Below are positions 51,267-60,181 of a stretch of DNA of 64,000 nt, in pieces. The DNA comes from an uncultured Collinsella sp. (GTDB lineage Bacteria; Actinomycetota; Coriobacteriia; Coriobacteriales; Coriobacteriaceae): positions 1 to 64,000 of the forward strand of contig CAAEDE010000037.1 of the NCBI GenBank assembly GCA_900754525.1, given 5' to 3'. The translations under genes were made by a program, and so were the position numbers. The notes under the pieces are model-generated. The model was not told the DNA's origin, made no database searches, and saw nothing but the letters and a program-made list of their open reading frames with translations. Positions within the stretch are counted from its first letter, which is position 1; each line of letters begins with the position of its first letter.

Positions 51267-53363
51267 TTACTTTTTGCGGGCAAGCTCACCGATGTTGGCG
51301 ATGCCGGAGAAAACGGCCTCGAAGCGGTTGAGCAGCTTAAGGCGATTATCGCGGAGCTGCTCGTCCTTGTCCATGACCATAACCTCGTCGAAGAAGCGGT
51401 CGATGGGGGCACGCAGGGCGGCAAGGGCGGAAAATGCGGCCGGGTAATCCTCGGCAGCAAGGGCGGCATCGACAGCGGTCTGAGCGGCCTCGGAGGCGTC
51501 GGCGAGCGCGAGCTCGGCCTCGCCCATCAGGCTGCGGTCGTACTCCGCACCCAGTTCGGGCTTGGAGATGTGCGCAGCGCGGGCATAGGCGGTCGCCAGG
51601 TTATCGAACGTCTCAGCGTCGTTCTTGCGAGCCTCGTCGAGGGCGGCGCAGCGGGCGAAGAAGACGGACGGGGCGATGATGTGCACCGCGGAGACAGCGG
51701 CAACGGTATCGGTCGGGATCTTTTCGTCGCGGGCCATGCTCACAAGGCGGCCATGGAAGAAGTCGCGAACCTGTTGCGCGACCTCGGCGGCATCGAACTC
51801 AATGCCCTGCTCACTGTAGAGCTCGAGGGCGAAGTCGATGAGCGACGTGGGGTCGATCGGCAGGCGGTCGCGCAGGATGTTGATGATGCCGATAGCGGCA
51901 CGACGCAGCGCGTAGGGGTCCGAAGAGCCGGTCGGGCGCTCGCCGATGGAAAAGATACCGGCGATGGTATCGAGCTTGTCGGCGCAGGCCACGATGCAGC
52001 CAGCGGTGCCCTCGGGCAGCTCGTCACCCGCAAAGCGGGGACGATAGTGATCGCGAATAGCATGGGCGACCTCGTCGTTCTCCCCCATCGCGGTCGCGTA
52101 ATAACCGCCCATCACGCCCTGCTGGCTCGTGAACTCGACGACGGCGTTGGACACCAGGTCAGCCTTGCACAGGTGCGCGGCGCGAGCAGCGTCGGCGGCA
52201 AGATGGGCGCCCAGGTGAGCCTCGCGGGCGATAGCGAGCGCGAGCTGCTCGATGCGCTCGGACTTGGCGAGCACGCTACCGAGCTTCTCCTGGAAGGCAA
52301 CCTTGGCCAGACGCTCACGGAACTCGTCGAGGGAGATCTTCAGGTCCTCCTCGTAGAAGAACTTTGCGTCGTCCAGACGGGCGCGCACGACGCGCTCGTT
52401 GCCGTCGATCACGCGCTCGGCATTCTCGGGCTTGCTGTTGGAAACGACCACGAACTCACGCGTGAGCTTGCCCTCGCCGTCATAGATCGGGAAGTAGCGC
52501 TGGTTGGTGAGCATGGACTCGCAGATAATCTCGTGCGGGACCTTGAGGAACTCATCATCGAAGGTACCGACGAGCACCGTCGGCCACTCACAGAGGTTGA
52601 TAACCTCCTCGAAGACCTTCTTAGGCGTATCGACATGGCAGCCGGGGCGAGCGGCCTCGACCTCGGCGATACCGGCGAGGATGGCCTCGCGACGGCGCTC
52701 GGCAGAGAGCACGCCGGCGTCCTCGAGCACCTGCTCGTAGGCGGCGGGGCTGGCAACCACATGGTCACCGGGGCCAAGCACGCGATGGCCGCGCGTGGTG
52801 TTGCCGCTCGTCACGTCAGCAAACGACACGGGCACAACATCCTCGCCCAGAAGGCAACAAATCCAGCGGACCGGACGCACGAACGTGGCGTGCTCATGGC
52901 CCCAGCGCTGACTACGATAGTTGGGCCACTGCAGGCCGGCGATGGTCTTCTCGCACAGAGCGGTCAGAATAGGCGTAGCCGGTGCGGAGGGAATGTTCTT
53001 CTCGGCAAAGACGTACTCACGACCGTCAGTGTCCTCGCGACGGACCAGGTCCTCGGCAGCCACACCGCACTTGCGGGCGAAGCCCTGGGCGGCCTTGGTG
53101 GCGTTACCGTCAGCGTCGAAGGCAATGTTTGCCGCGGGACCGCGCTTGACCTCATGGACCTCATCGGTCGCAGTGGCGACATCGGCCACGAGCGCAGCCA
53201 GACGACGCGGGCTCGAGATCACGCGGACCTCGCCATGGGCCAGACCGGCCTCGTCGAGACCCTTGGCGATCATGGTGCCAAGCTGCTTGACGGCATTGTT
53301 CAACGGTGCGGAGGGCATTTCCTCCGTACCAATCTCAAACAGGAAATCCTTAGCGTCTGCCAT
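51267..53363 (-). CDS. glyS: Glycyl-tRNA synthetase beta subunit
   Basis: The tRNA-binding subunit of the heterotetrameric bacterial enzyme. The 698 residues start FLFEIGTEEMPSAPLNNAV, contain FVRPVRWICCLL and VVLGPGDH-like RVLGPGDHVVA segments, and an HD-like domain followed by the C-terminal DALR anticodon-binding region. ATG at 53363 is three bases after glyQ. glyQ and glyS form an operon that may continue into ppsR. Confidence 0.97.
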   Translation of the reverse strand: MADAKDFLFEIGTEEMPSAPLNNAVKQLGTMIAKGLDEAGLAHGEVRVISSPRRLAALVADVATATDEVHEVKRGPAANIAFDADGNATKAAQGFARKCGVAAEDLVRREDTDGREYVFAEKNIPSAPATPILTALCEKTIAGLQWPNYRSQRWGHEHATFVRPVRWICCLLGEDVVPVSFADVTSGNTTRGHRVLGPGDHVVASPAAYEQVLEDAGVLSAERRREAILAGIAEVEAARPGCHVDTPKKVFEEVINLCEWPTVLVGTFDDEFLKVPHEIICESMLTNQRYFPIYDGEGKLTREFVVVSNSKPENAERVIDGNERVVRARLDDAKFFYEEDLKISLDEFRERLAKVAFQEKLGSVLAKSERIEQLALAIAREAHLGAHLAADAARAAHLCKADLVSNAVVEFTSQQGVMGGYYATAMGENDEVAHAIRDHYRPRFAGDELPEGTAGCIVACADKLDTIAGIFSIGERPTGSSDPYALRRAAIGIINILRDRLPIDPTSLIDFALELYSEQGIEFDAAEVAQQVRDFFHGRLVSMARDEKIPTDTVAAVSAVHIIAPSVFFARCAALDEARKNDAETFDNLATAYARAAHISKPELGAEYDRSLMGEAELALADASEAAQTAVDAALAAEDYPAAFSALAALRAPIDRFFDEVMVMDKDEQLRDNRLKLLNRFEAVFSGIANIGELARKK

Positions 53364-53366
53364 GGC

Positions 53367-54278
53367 TTACGCCACCTCGCCTTCCTGGTCGGCATTCTCG
53401 TTGACTCCGGCGACCTCGGCCATGTAGGCCTCGCAGCACGCCTTGGCGACGGCGCGGACGCGCAGGATGTAGTTGGCACGCTCGACCGCGGATAGGGCAC
53501 CGCGGGCATCGAGCAGGTTGAAGGCGTGGCTGCACTTCATGACACAGTCGTACGCCGGCAGCGGCAGCTTTCGCTCCAGGCAGGAATGGCACTCGGCCTC
53601 GTAGTCGTCAAACTTCTGACGCATCATCTCGACGTTGGCGACCTCAAAGTTATAGGCACTGAACTCGCGCTCGTTCTCGAGGAACACGTCGCCATAGGTC
53701 ATAGGCGTGCCGTCGGGCAAGTAGCTCCACACCAGGTCGTAGACGGAGTTGACGCCCTGCGCATACATGGCAATGCGCTCCAGGCCATAGGTGATCTCGA
53801 CAGGCACGGGGTCGACCTCGATGCCGCCCACCTGCTGGAAGTACGTAAACTGCGTGACCTCCATGCCGTTGAGCCAGACCTCCCAGCCAAGACCCCAGGC
53901 GCCGAGCGTCGGGCTCTCCCAGTCGTCCTCGACAAAGCGGACGTCATGCTCGTTGGGGTCCAGACCAATGGCGGCCAGCGAACCCAGGTAGAGCTCCTGG
54001 GCGTTGACCGGCGAGGGCTTGATGAGCACCTGGAACTGATAGTAGTGCTGCATGCGGTTGGGGTTCTCGCCGTAGCGGCCGTCGGCGGGACGGCGGCAAG
54101 GCTGCGCATAGCAGGTGCGCCACTCGGCGGGACCGAGCGAGCGCAGCGTGGTCGCGGTATGGAAGGTACCGGCACCGACCTCGGAGTCATAGGGCTGCAT
54201 AATGACGCAGCCCTGCTCGCCCCAGTACTGCTGGAGGCGCAGGATGATGTCTTGGAAGGAAAGCGATGAAGCGTTCAT
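53367..54278 (-). CDS. glyQ: Glycyl-tRNA synthetase alpha subunit
   Basis: The catalytic class II subunit that makes glycyl-adenylate. Visible are FQDIILRLQQYW, GCVIMQPYDSEVGAGTFH and LGPAEWRTCYAQPCRRPADGRYGENPNR, all strongly conserved. The 303-residue length is normal. A short gap of 59 bases separates it from lepB; it holds a TATAGT -10 box but no room for a T-box riboswitch. Confidence 0.97.
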   Translation of the reverse strand: MNASSLSFQDIILRLQQYWGEQGCVIMQPYDSEVGAGTFHTATTLRSLGPAEWRTCYAQPCRRPADGRYGENPNRMQHYYQFQVLIKPSPVNAQELYLGSLAAIGLDPNEHDVRFVEDDWESPTLGAWGLGWEVWLNGMEVTQFTYFQQVGGIEVDPVPVEITYGLERIAMYAQGVNSVYDLVWSYLPDGTPMTYGDVFLENEREFSAYNFEVANVEMMRQKFDDYEAECHSCLERKLPLPAYDCVMKCSHAFNLLDARGALSAVERANYILRVRAVAKACCEAYMAEVAGVNENADQEGEVA

Positions 54279-54324
54279 GCCTCTAATATCCCCTCGTCGA
54301 AACGATTACACGGTTAGCTACTGT

Positions 54325-54330
54325 ACTATA
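54325..54330 (-). promoter_or_regulatory. Candidate glyQ -10 box
   Basis: TATAGT on the minus strand, 47 bases before the glyQ ATG. The -35 would fall inside the lepB end and is poor. Confidence 0.4.
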
Positions 54331-54337
54331 GCGGTTT

Positions 54338-54931
54338 TTAGTCGATAGCGCCGATGCGGTTGAGCGGCCAGTAGCGCACAAGCGCCACGGCAACCAGATC
54401 CGAGCTTTTGACCGGACCAAATATACGGGAATCAGCGGAGTTCTCACGATTGTCACCCATCATCCACACGCAATCATCTGGAACGGTGTAAGGAAAGGTA
54501 ATGTTCTCGGACAAGGGCCAGCTCATACCAGCTGTATAGCCCTCGTCGAGCACTTGTCCGTCGACAACCACTTTGCCATCTTGCAAGTCAACGGTCTGGC
54601 CCGCAGTTGCTATCACGCGCTTCACAAGCAAGTCATGCCCAGTAGTCTTATCGGGGTTGTGGAACACCACAATATCGCCCTGCCTAACGGGCATACCGAG
54701 CTCAAGCGTCACCTTCTGCGCCAAGATCTGATCGTGTTCTTCAATCGTATGCTCCATGGAGCCGGTGGGCACCACAAAGGGTTCAATCACAAACGAGCGA
54801 ATCAAGAAGGTGGCGGCGAGCGCGATTAGAATGACCAAAACCCATTCCAAGGCGCCCCGCAAAGTGAAAACGGACCTCTCGCCAAAATCATGTTCAAGAT
54901 GAACTCGTTGGCGGCCTTTATTGTCCTCCAT
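54338..54931 (-). CDS. lepB: Signal peptidase I
   Basis: Cleaves signal peptides from exported proteins at the membrane surface. The 197-residue protein has one membrane helix (about 29-48), the catalytic serine S58 in PTGSMEHT and the general-base lysine K104 in LLVKRVIATAGQ, followed by the C-terminal GDNRENSADSRIFGPV block. ATG at 54931 has GAGGTG six bases upstream. It follows trmD by one base and ends the rpsP-khpA-rimM-trmD-lepB operon. Confidence 0.95.
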   Translation of the reverse strand: MEDNKGRQRVHLEHDFGERSVFTLRGALEWVLVILIALAATFLIRSFVIEPFVVPTGSMEHTIEEHDQILAQKVTLELGMPVRQGDIVVFHNPDKTTGHDLLVKRVIATAGQTVDLQDGKVVVDGQVLDEGYTAGMSWPLSENITFPYTVPDDCVWMMGDNRENSADSRIFGPVKSSDLVAVALVRYWPLNRIGAID

Positions 54932-54932
54932 G

Positions 54933-55679
54933 TTATTCACCTCTTCCAGAAAGCAAATCCTGCGCGTAAGCGCGCTCCTCGGGCGTGAGCCGCGCCGTCT
55001 CGATCAGATCGGGACGCCAGCGGCAGGTGCGCTCGATGGCGTTCTTGCGACGCCAGGCATCGACCTTGGCGTGATCGCCGCTCACAAGCACCGGAGGCAC
55101 GCCCTCGCCGTTAAACTCGGCGGGACGGGTGTACTGCGCGTACTCGAGCAGGCCTCCATCCTCGGCGGTCGAGAACGACTCGTCGACGTTGCTCATCTCG
55201 TCACCAAGGGCGCCGGGGATGAGGCGTACGACAGCATCGGCAACGACCATAGCGGGAAGCTCGCCGCCCGTGAGCACGTAGTCGCCGATCGACAGACGCT
55301 CATTGGCATACGCATACGCGCGCTCGTCGACGCCCTCGTAGCGACTGCACACAAACAGCAGGCGCTCACTTTTGAGCAGGCGCTCGGCCACATGCTGCGT
55401 AAAAGGCTCGCCACAGGGGGTAAAGAACACCACAGTGGGCTTGGGACCCTCTGCGCTAATGGCCTCGATGGCCTCTGCGATGGGCTCGACCTTCATGAGC
55501 ATGCCCTGCCCGCCGCCGTACGGCTCGTCATCAACGGTACGATGACGGTCGTGCGTCCAGTCACGCAGGTTATAGGCCTTAAAATCAAAAAGGCCGGCCT
55601 TGCGGGCGCGGCCCAAAATCGATGTGGACATGACGGGCTCAAACATCTCGGGAAAGACCGAAAGGGTCTCAATCAGCAT
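54933..55679 (-). CDS. trmD: tRNA (guanine-N1)-methyltransferase
   Basis: Makes m1G37 in tRNAs, preventing frameshifts. The SPOUT trefoil-knot protein has 248 residues with TLSVFPEMFEPV at the start, the DEPYGGGQGMLM loop, CSRYEGVDERA and SIGDYVLTGGELPAMV for SAM binding, and the C-terminal tRNA-binding helices. It lies ten bases after rimM. Confidence 0.97.
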   Translation of the reverse strand: MLIETLSVFPEMFEPVMSTSILGRARKAGLFDFKAYNLRDWTHDRHRTVDDEPYGGGQGMLMKVEPIAEAIEAISAEGPKPTVVFFTPCGEPFTQHVAERLLKSERLLFVCSRYEGVDERAYAYANERLSIGDYVLTGGELPAMVVADAVVRLIPGALGDEMSNVDESFSTAEDGGLLEYAQYTRPAEFNGEGVPPVLVSGDHAKVDAWRRKNAIERTCRWRPDLIETARLTPEERAYAQDLLSGRGE

Positions 55680-55689
55680 GTTGTCCTCC

Positions 55690-56211
55690 CTACTTGTCCA
55701 TATCGATCAGGCCGTCCATAACATGGACGGAAATTGTTCCTGTGTCGGGAAGATCGAGCACAACCTGCTCGATCACGGGAATCAGTACCTCGCCGTACCG
55801 ATCGCCCTCGACAACCCAAACATCGTTAGCGGGCGTCGACATGATCTCGACGATCGTGCCGAGCGAACCGAAGCGCTCGTCGACCACCTCGCGACCCATC
55901 AGGTCGGTATAGGCAGCATCGAGCGAATCGAGCTCAAAGTCGTCACGATTTGCCAGCACGTAGCATCCCGTGATGCCCTCGGCGGCCGTCAAGTCGTCAA
56001 TGCCCTCAAACGAGACCAGATCGCCATCGCCCGTATCGGTGACGGACACGACCGTGCAAAAGCGGTCGCGCTTGAGCGCCGGCGGCGTCAGGGCGACGCG
56101 CATACCCGGCTCTAATACAGAAGGAAGCCCCCGCAGCGGCTGCGCGAGGACCTCCCCCTTCCTTCCGTGCGGCTTGACCACACGGGCGATGTTTTTGTAC
56201 TGGGACCTCAA
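55690..56211 (-). CDS. rimM: 16S rRNA processing protein RimM
   Basis: Assists maturation of the 30S head around S19. The 173-residue protein has the N-terminal barrel (IARVVKPHGRKGEVLAQP) and the PRC-barrel C-terminal half (YVLANRDDFELDSL, LMGREVVDERFGSLG). It starts four bases after khpA and is in the universal rpsP-rimM-trmD context. Confidence 0.94.
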   Translation of the reverse strand: MRSQYKNIARVVKPHGRKGEVLAQPLRGLPSVLEPGMRVALTPPALKRDRFCTVVSVTDTGDGDLVSFEGIDDLTAAEGITGCYVLANRDDFELDSLDAAYTDLMGREVVDERFGSLGTIVEIMSTPANDVWVVEGDRYGEVLIPVIEQVVLDLPDTGTISVHVMDGLIDMDK

Positions 56212-56215
56212 GGTC

Positions 56216-56500
56216 CTAGCCCAGAACCTCTACCTCGACAGCAGTGTCGAGGCGAGCGGCCAGTGCACGGGCGAGCGTGCGAATGGCCTTGATGGTACGG
56301 CCACGACGGCCGATGACCTTAGCGACGTCATCCTCGGCGACCGAAACCTCAATCGTAGAGGCGTCGTCACCATCGATGACCTCAAGGCTCACGGAATCCG
56401 GGTCGTCGACGATCTGAACAACGAGATATTCGACGAGATCGGCGATGCGATCTGAGAGCATTGCCTCACCCTCGAGCTGTGCAGCGTCAACCTCAGGCAC
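56216..56500 (-). CDS. khpA: KH-domain RNA-binding protein KhpA
   Basis: A small RNA chaperone; in firmicutes KhpA pairs with KhpB and affects cell-wall and division genes. The 94-residue protein consists of an acidic N-terminus and one KH domain with the motif VIGRRGRTIKAIRTLARALA. It lies between rpsP and rimM, the standard place. Confidence 0.93.
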   Translation of the reverse strand: MPEVDAAQLEGEAMLSDRIADLVEYLVVQIVDDPDSVSLEVIDGDDASTIEVSVAEDDVAKVIGRRGRTIKAIRTLARALAARLDTAVEVEVLG

Positions 56501-56503
56501 GAT

Positions 56504-56845
56504 TTACTCCTCGGCGCCCTCAGCGGCCTCAGCGGCAGCCTTAGCGGCCTCGGCCTCTTTGGCGAGCTGCTTCTTGGACTTCTTGACGACGGTCTCGGTC
56601 TTCTCGCCCTCGTTGGCGGCCTTGACCAGAGCGGCGACGGCGTCGGTGAGCTGAGCGCCCTTGGACTGCCAGTCGGCGATCTTCTCGAGGTCGAGGTTGA
56701 TGGTCTTGGGGGCGGTCATCGGGTTGTAGCGGCCAACCTCCTCGATGATACGACCGTCACGCGGGGCGCGGGAATCGGCGACGACGACACGGTAGTACGG
56801 ACGCTTCTTAGCGCCGTGACGAGCAAGGCGAATCTTGACTGCCAA
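56504..56845 (-). CDS. rpsP: 30S ribosomal protein S16
   Basis: S16 is essential for 30S assembly. The 113-residue protein begins MAVKIRLARHGAKKRPYYRVVVADSR and contains IEEVGRYNPMTAP, with a long charged, alanine-rich C-terminal tail beyond the usual 80-90 residues. The start is TTG at 56845, six bases after GGAGGAG; upstream in-frame residues do not resemble S16. First gene of the rpsP-to-lepB operon. Confidence 0.96.
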   Translation of the reverse strand: MAVKIRLARHGAKKRPYYRVVVADSRAPRDGRIIEEVGRYNPMTAPKTINLDLEKIADWQSKGAQLTDAVAALVKAANEGEKTETVVKKSKKQLAKEAEAAKAAAEAAEGAEE

Positions 56846-56901
56846 AGGAAACTCCTCCAACCAAGCAGCTTTAGGCTGCAACTACAAACAAACAGTTGAA
56901 C

Positions 56902-56930
56902 ATAATACGCCATCGACGCGGGCAGGTGAA
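56902..56930 (-). promoter_or_regulatory. rpsP operon promoter
   Basis: TTCACC (56925-56930), 17-bp spacer, TATTAT (56902-56907) on the minus strand, about 57 bases before the TTG start of rpsP. The rest of the 201-bp divergent gap holds the dinB promoter. Confidence 0.6.
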
Positions 56931-57020
56931 GTCCGTGAGACCAACTTCTTCGGTGTAGTCGAGGGCAAATCCATATCTTAGACAAGAATTCGGGATTTGC
57001 AAGCACATACACGCACCCCA

Positions 57021-57044
57021 CATGAGCTGCGCGGTATACTCATG
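57021..57044 (+). promoter_or_regulatory. dinB -10 box inside an inverted repeat
   Basis: TATACT at 57035-57040 ends seven bases before the dinB ATG at 57047, so the transcript may be leaderless. CATGAG (57021-57026) and CTCATG (57039-57044) form a perfect inverted repeat with a 12-bp centre overlapping the -10, well placed for a repressor such as LexA (inference; the known Gram-positive LexA box GAAC-N4-GTTC is not present). Confidence 0.45.
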
Positions 57045-57046
57045 AC

Positions 57047-58300
57047 ATGGAAAGACGCGAACATACATACGGTTATGAGGATGCCATGGGCGTCGCACCG
57101 CCTCCCTGGACGGGCCCGGCGGTGGGTCTGATGGACCTTGATGCGTTTTTTGCGAGCGTGGAGATGCTCGATCATCCCGAGTGGCGCGGCAAGCCGCTCA
57201 TCGTGGGCGGAGACGCCGATTCGCGTGGCGTCGTGTCCACGTGTTCGTATGAGGCACGTCGCTTTGGCGTGCACTCTGCCATGGCCTCGGCCGAGGCGCG
57301 GCGCTTATGCCCGCAAGCCATTTGGACGCACGGGCACTTTGATCGCTACCGCGAGGTGAGCGCGCAGGTCATGGCGATTCTCGCCGACGAGACCCCGCGC
57401 GTTGAGCGCGTATCCATCGACGAAGCCTTTATCGATATCACACCGGGTCGCTTTGCGCCCGAAGACCCGCTGCTGGTTGCGCGGCGTATAAGCGACCGCG
57501 TGGCAGCGCTGGGAGTGACGTGTTCCATTGGCGTGGGCTGCAACAAGACGGTTGCAAAGATCGCAAGCGAGCGTGATAAGCCGTTTGGGCTGACCATCGT
57601 GCGCCCCGGAACCGAGCAGCGCTTTTTGGCCGCGCTACCAGTGTCTGCCATGAGCGGCATCGGACGCTCAGCCGAGGAGCGACTGCGCCGCATGCGCATC
57701 TACACCCTCGGCGAGCTATCACGTGCGCCGGAATCCACCTTGGCCTCTATTTTTGGCGTCAACGGCGAACGCATGCGCCAGCGTGCGCTGGGACTCGAAA
57801 TCTCTGAAGTCACGAGTCTCGATGAAGAGCGCGAGGTCAAATCGGTCAGCAATGAACGCACCTTTGCTAAAGATTTGACTGAGCGTGGGGATATTGAGGC
57901 GGCGATTGCGCTGTTGGGAGAGTCAGTGGGACGCCGCCTGCGCCGTCAGGGACTGACGGGTGCCACGGTAACGCTCAAGCTTAAGTATTCGTATGGAAGC
58001 GGTCGCTCGGCACAGCGCCGGCTGCCTCATCCGACCGACGATGAGAACATTTTCGTGGCGGTTGCACTCGAACTGCTCGACAATATCTGGCAGGAAGGCA
58101 TGCATGTTCGCTTAGCGGGCATCGGCATGAGCGACTTCGACCACCAAGGCGGGATCCAAACCGACCTGTTCTGCGAAGTCGATGATCGCGGAGCCCAATC
58201 CAGCGACCGCCGCGACCTCTCCGTCGCCATCGACGCCGTCCGAGACAAGTTCGGCGACACCGCCCTATCCTTCGGCCGCCAATCCCGTTTCAACGATTAA
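57047..58300 (+). CDS. dinB: DNA polymerase IV (Y-family)
   Basis: A translesion polymerase. The 417-residue protein has the catalytic MDLDAFFASVE near residue 29, YEARRFGVHSAMASAEARRLCP, the second acidic site VERVSIDEAFID, and SIGVGCNKTVAKIASERDKP, followed by thumb (helix-hairpin-helix) and little-finger domains. The beta-clamp motif at the C-terminus would be in the segment ending SRFND. ATG at 57047 gives a leaderless start; ATG at 57086 has GAGGA four bases upstream and is an alternative. The only plus-strand gene in the right half of the window. Confidence 0.95.
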   Translation: MERREHTYGYEDAMGVAPPPWTGPAVGLMDLDAFFASVEMLDHPEWRGKPLIVGGDADSRGVVSTCSYEARRFGVHSAMASAEARRLCPQAIWTHGHFDRYREVSAQVMAILADETPRVERVSIDEAFIDITPGRFAPEDPLLVARRISDRVAALGVTCSIGVGCNKTVAKIASERDKPFGLTIVRPGTEQRFLAALPVSAMSGIGRSAEERLRRMRIYTLGELSRAPESTLASIFGVNGERMRQRALGLEISEVTSLDEEREVKSVSNERTFAKDLTERGDIEAAIALLGESVGRRLRRQGLTGATVTLKLKYSYGSGRSAQRRLPHPTDDENIFVAVALELLDNIWQEGMHVRLAGIGMSDFDHQGGIQTDLFCEVDDRGAQSSDRRDLSVAIDAVRDKFGDTALSFGRQSRFND

Positions 58301-58318
58301 CCGCCTTTGGGCAAAAAG

Positions 58319-58356
58319 AAAGCCGGGCAGGTGCGGAAAACCGCAACTGCCCGGCG
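58319..58356 (-). terminator. Rho-independent terminator after rsfS, facing dinB
   Basis: GCCGGGCAG pairs with CTGCCCGGC, with an inner GCGG/CCGC stem; TTTCTTTTT follows on the minus strand. It lies between the converging ends of dinB and rsfS and may stop both. Confidence 0.88.
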
Positions 58357-58396
58357 ATATATGTGAGGGTAGCTAAACCCCATCTCAAATGAGCTA

Positions 58397-58852
58397 CTAG
58401 AGGAGGTTGAGGGGAAGCTGAGGAGCGTCGCCCCAGAGTTTCTCGAGGCGGTAGAAGTCGCGGGCTTCGGGAGTGAAGACGTGGACGACAACCGAACCGT
58501 AGTCCATGAGCATCCAGGTCTTCTGCTCGCGGCCCTCGATGGAGAACGGATGCTCACCGCATGCCTCGGCGACCTTCTCCTCGATCTCGTCGACGATAGA
58601 ATCGACCTGGCGGTTGTTGGCACCGGTGGCAAGCACAAAGTAGTCGCATACGTCGGAAAGCTCGGTCAGGTCGAGCACCTGAACGTCCTCGCCCTTCTTG
58701 TCGTAGGCGGCCTGCGCGGCGACGCGGGCTACATCCTCGGCGGCGACACCGCTCGCGGACAGCGAGGCGGCAGTGCGGTCGGACGTGGCGGCGAAGCTCT
58801 TGTGCTCCACACGTTCAAGAATCTGCTCGTCGGTCATGGTCTCGTCGGCCAT
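58397..58852 (-). CDS. rsfS: Ribosomal silencing factor RsfS
   Basis: Binds L14 and blocks joining of the subunits under starvation. The 151-residue protein has about 40 extra N-terminal residues before the RsfS fold (AAQAAYDKKGEDVQVLDL, CDYFVLATGANNRQV, EGREQKTWMLMDYGSVVVHVFTPEARDFYRLEKLW). It ends the rplU-rpmA-obg-nadD-yqeK-rsfS series. Confidence 0.94.
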   Translation of the reverse strand: MADETMTDEQILERVEHKSFAATSDRTAASLSASGVAAEDVARVAAQAAYDKKGEDVQVLDLTELSDVCDYFVLATGANNRQVDSIVDEIEEKVAEACGEHPFSIEGREQKTWMLMDYGSVVVHVFTPEARDFYRLEKLWGDAPQLPLNLL

Positions 58853-58879
58853 GGAATACCTCTTTCTAGACAGCCCGAG

Positions 58880-59488
58880 CTAGCGCAGCTGGGCGTAATG
58901 GTTGTAAATCGTAATAGCCGTGGGATAAAGATAACGCCCGGACTGGATCACATAGACCAGACCCTGTGCAAAACAGGAGAAGAACAACTCGTCGAGCGAG
59001 GACTTCCCCACCATCTTGCGCAGCGCATGGGCATAGTCACCGTGACGGTTGGGCTCGATGGCATCGGCCACAAAGACCACCATATCGAGCGGCGTCATGT
59101 CGCAGGCACCCACGGTGTGACGGTCGACAGCCTGAAAGACCACCGACGACAGCTCGGGAAAGAGCTGCGGAAGCTCATAGGCGGCAACCGGGCCATGCAA
59201 AAGCGGCGTCGCGGCAGACGGAGAGCCGGCAATCTTAATGCCGTAATGCAGAGCGCGCGTGACCAGCTCGTCGTCGGAGAGCACCTTGTCCCAGTCATGG
59301 ATCAGGCCGGCGGCAGCGGCATCAAAGCGGTCAACGCCGTAGACCTCGGCCAGATGAAGTGCGGTCTCGGCAACACCCAGCGAATGCACATAGCGCTTGC
59401 GCTTATCCTTCATGCGAACATCGAGCAGCTCTTGAATGCGCTTGAGCAGCGCGCGCTCATCGCCCTCAAACTGATCCTCTACCGTCAA
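58880..59488 (-). CDS. yqeK: HD-domain hydrolase YqeK (Ap4A symmetrical hydrolase family)
   Basis: YqeK-family HD proteins split diadenosine tetraphosphate to two ADP. The 202-residue protein has H35 in KRYVHSLGVAE, the HD pair H64-D65 in LIHDWDK, and the later HGPVAAYEL and DRHTVG segments of metal binding. It lies between nadD and rsfS, the usual position. The reaction is known for family members but not shown here. Confidence 0.9.
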   Translation of the reverse strand: MTVEDQFEGDERALLKRIQELLDVRMKDKRKRYVHSLGVAETALHLAEVYGVDRFDAAAAGLIHDWDKVLSDDELVTRALHYGIKIAGSPSAATPLLHGPVAAYELPQLFPELSSVVFQAVDRHTVGACDMTPLDMVVFVADAIEPNRHGDYAHALRKMVGKSSLDELFFSCFAQGLVYVIQSGRYLYPTAITIYNHYAQLR

Positions 59489-59500
59489 CGTTCTCCCCCA

Positions 59501-60178
59501 TCAATCAAAATCGTCTTGCCCAAGATCGGCATACAGGCCGCGTTTACGGATATAGCCGAGCACGGACTCGCTCGTAAGATAGCGCACGCTCATGCCGCGG
59601 GCAACCCGCTTGCGAATGTTGGTCGAGCTAATCGCCAGCGCCGGAATCTGAATATAGCGCACGTCGAATGGCAACCCCGATTCCTTAATCCGCGCCCGGG
59701 CCGTATCGATGTCAAAACCGGGACGTGTAGCAGCAATAAAGGTTGCCAGTTCGGCAATCTCATCAGCATTGTGCCAGGTCACAATATCGATAATCGCATC
59801 GGCGCCCGTAATAAAGTAGAGCTTTACCTGCGACGGGTAAAAGTCGCGAAGGGCATGAAGCGTATCGGCCGTATAGGTTACGCCCGGACGGTCAATCTCG
59901 AACCGGCTCGCCAAAAAGGCCGGGTTCGCGGCAGTGGCGAGGACCGTCATGGCGTAACGGTCCTCGGCAGGCGTCACCGGCTTGTCAAGCTTAAAGGCGG
60001 GAGAACCCGCCGGCATAAAGAGCACAGCGTCCAAGTCGAGCGACTCGCGCGCCTGCTCGGCAGTCACCAGGTGACCGTAATGAATCGGGTCGAATGTGCC
60101 GCCCATAATGCCAAGCCGAAACTCTTTGCCCTCTTTTATGGGCAGCTCAGGCAAACCGATTCCACCGCGCAGCGACAT
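59501..60178 (-). CDS. nadD: Nicotinate-nucleotide adenylyltransferase
   Basis: Makes NaAD from nicotinate mononucleotide and ATP in NAD synthesis. The 225-residue protein has the nucleotidyltransferase motif GGTFDPIHYGHL, FMPAGSPAFK, and the ISSTNIRKRVARG signature near the end. A short N-terminal addition (about 20 residues) precedes the fold. It follows obg by three bases. Confidence 0.95.
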   Translation of the reverse strand: MSLRGGIGLPELPIKEGKEFRLGIMGGTFDPIHYGHLVTAEQARESLDLDAVLFMPAGSPAFKLDKPVTPAEDRYAMTVLATAANPAFLASRFEIDRPGVTYTADTLHALRDFYPSQVKLYFITGADAIIDIVTWHNADEIAELATFIAATRPGFDIDTARARIKESGLPFDVRYIQIPALAISSTNIRKRVARGMSVRYLTSESVLGYIRKRGLYADLGQDDFD

Positions 60179-60181
60179 GGC

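Noticed and set aside
51216..53495. 759-codon plus-strand frame across glyS
   Set aside because: Shadow of glyS; composition is typical of antisense frames here.
54279..54337. T-box riboswitch before glyQ
   Set aside because: Only 59 bases separate lepB and glyQ, too few for a T-box stem I and antiterminator; no T-box sequence seen. The proS upstream gap is zero, so none there either.
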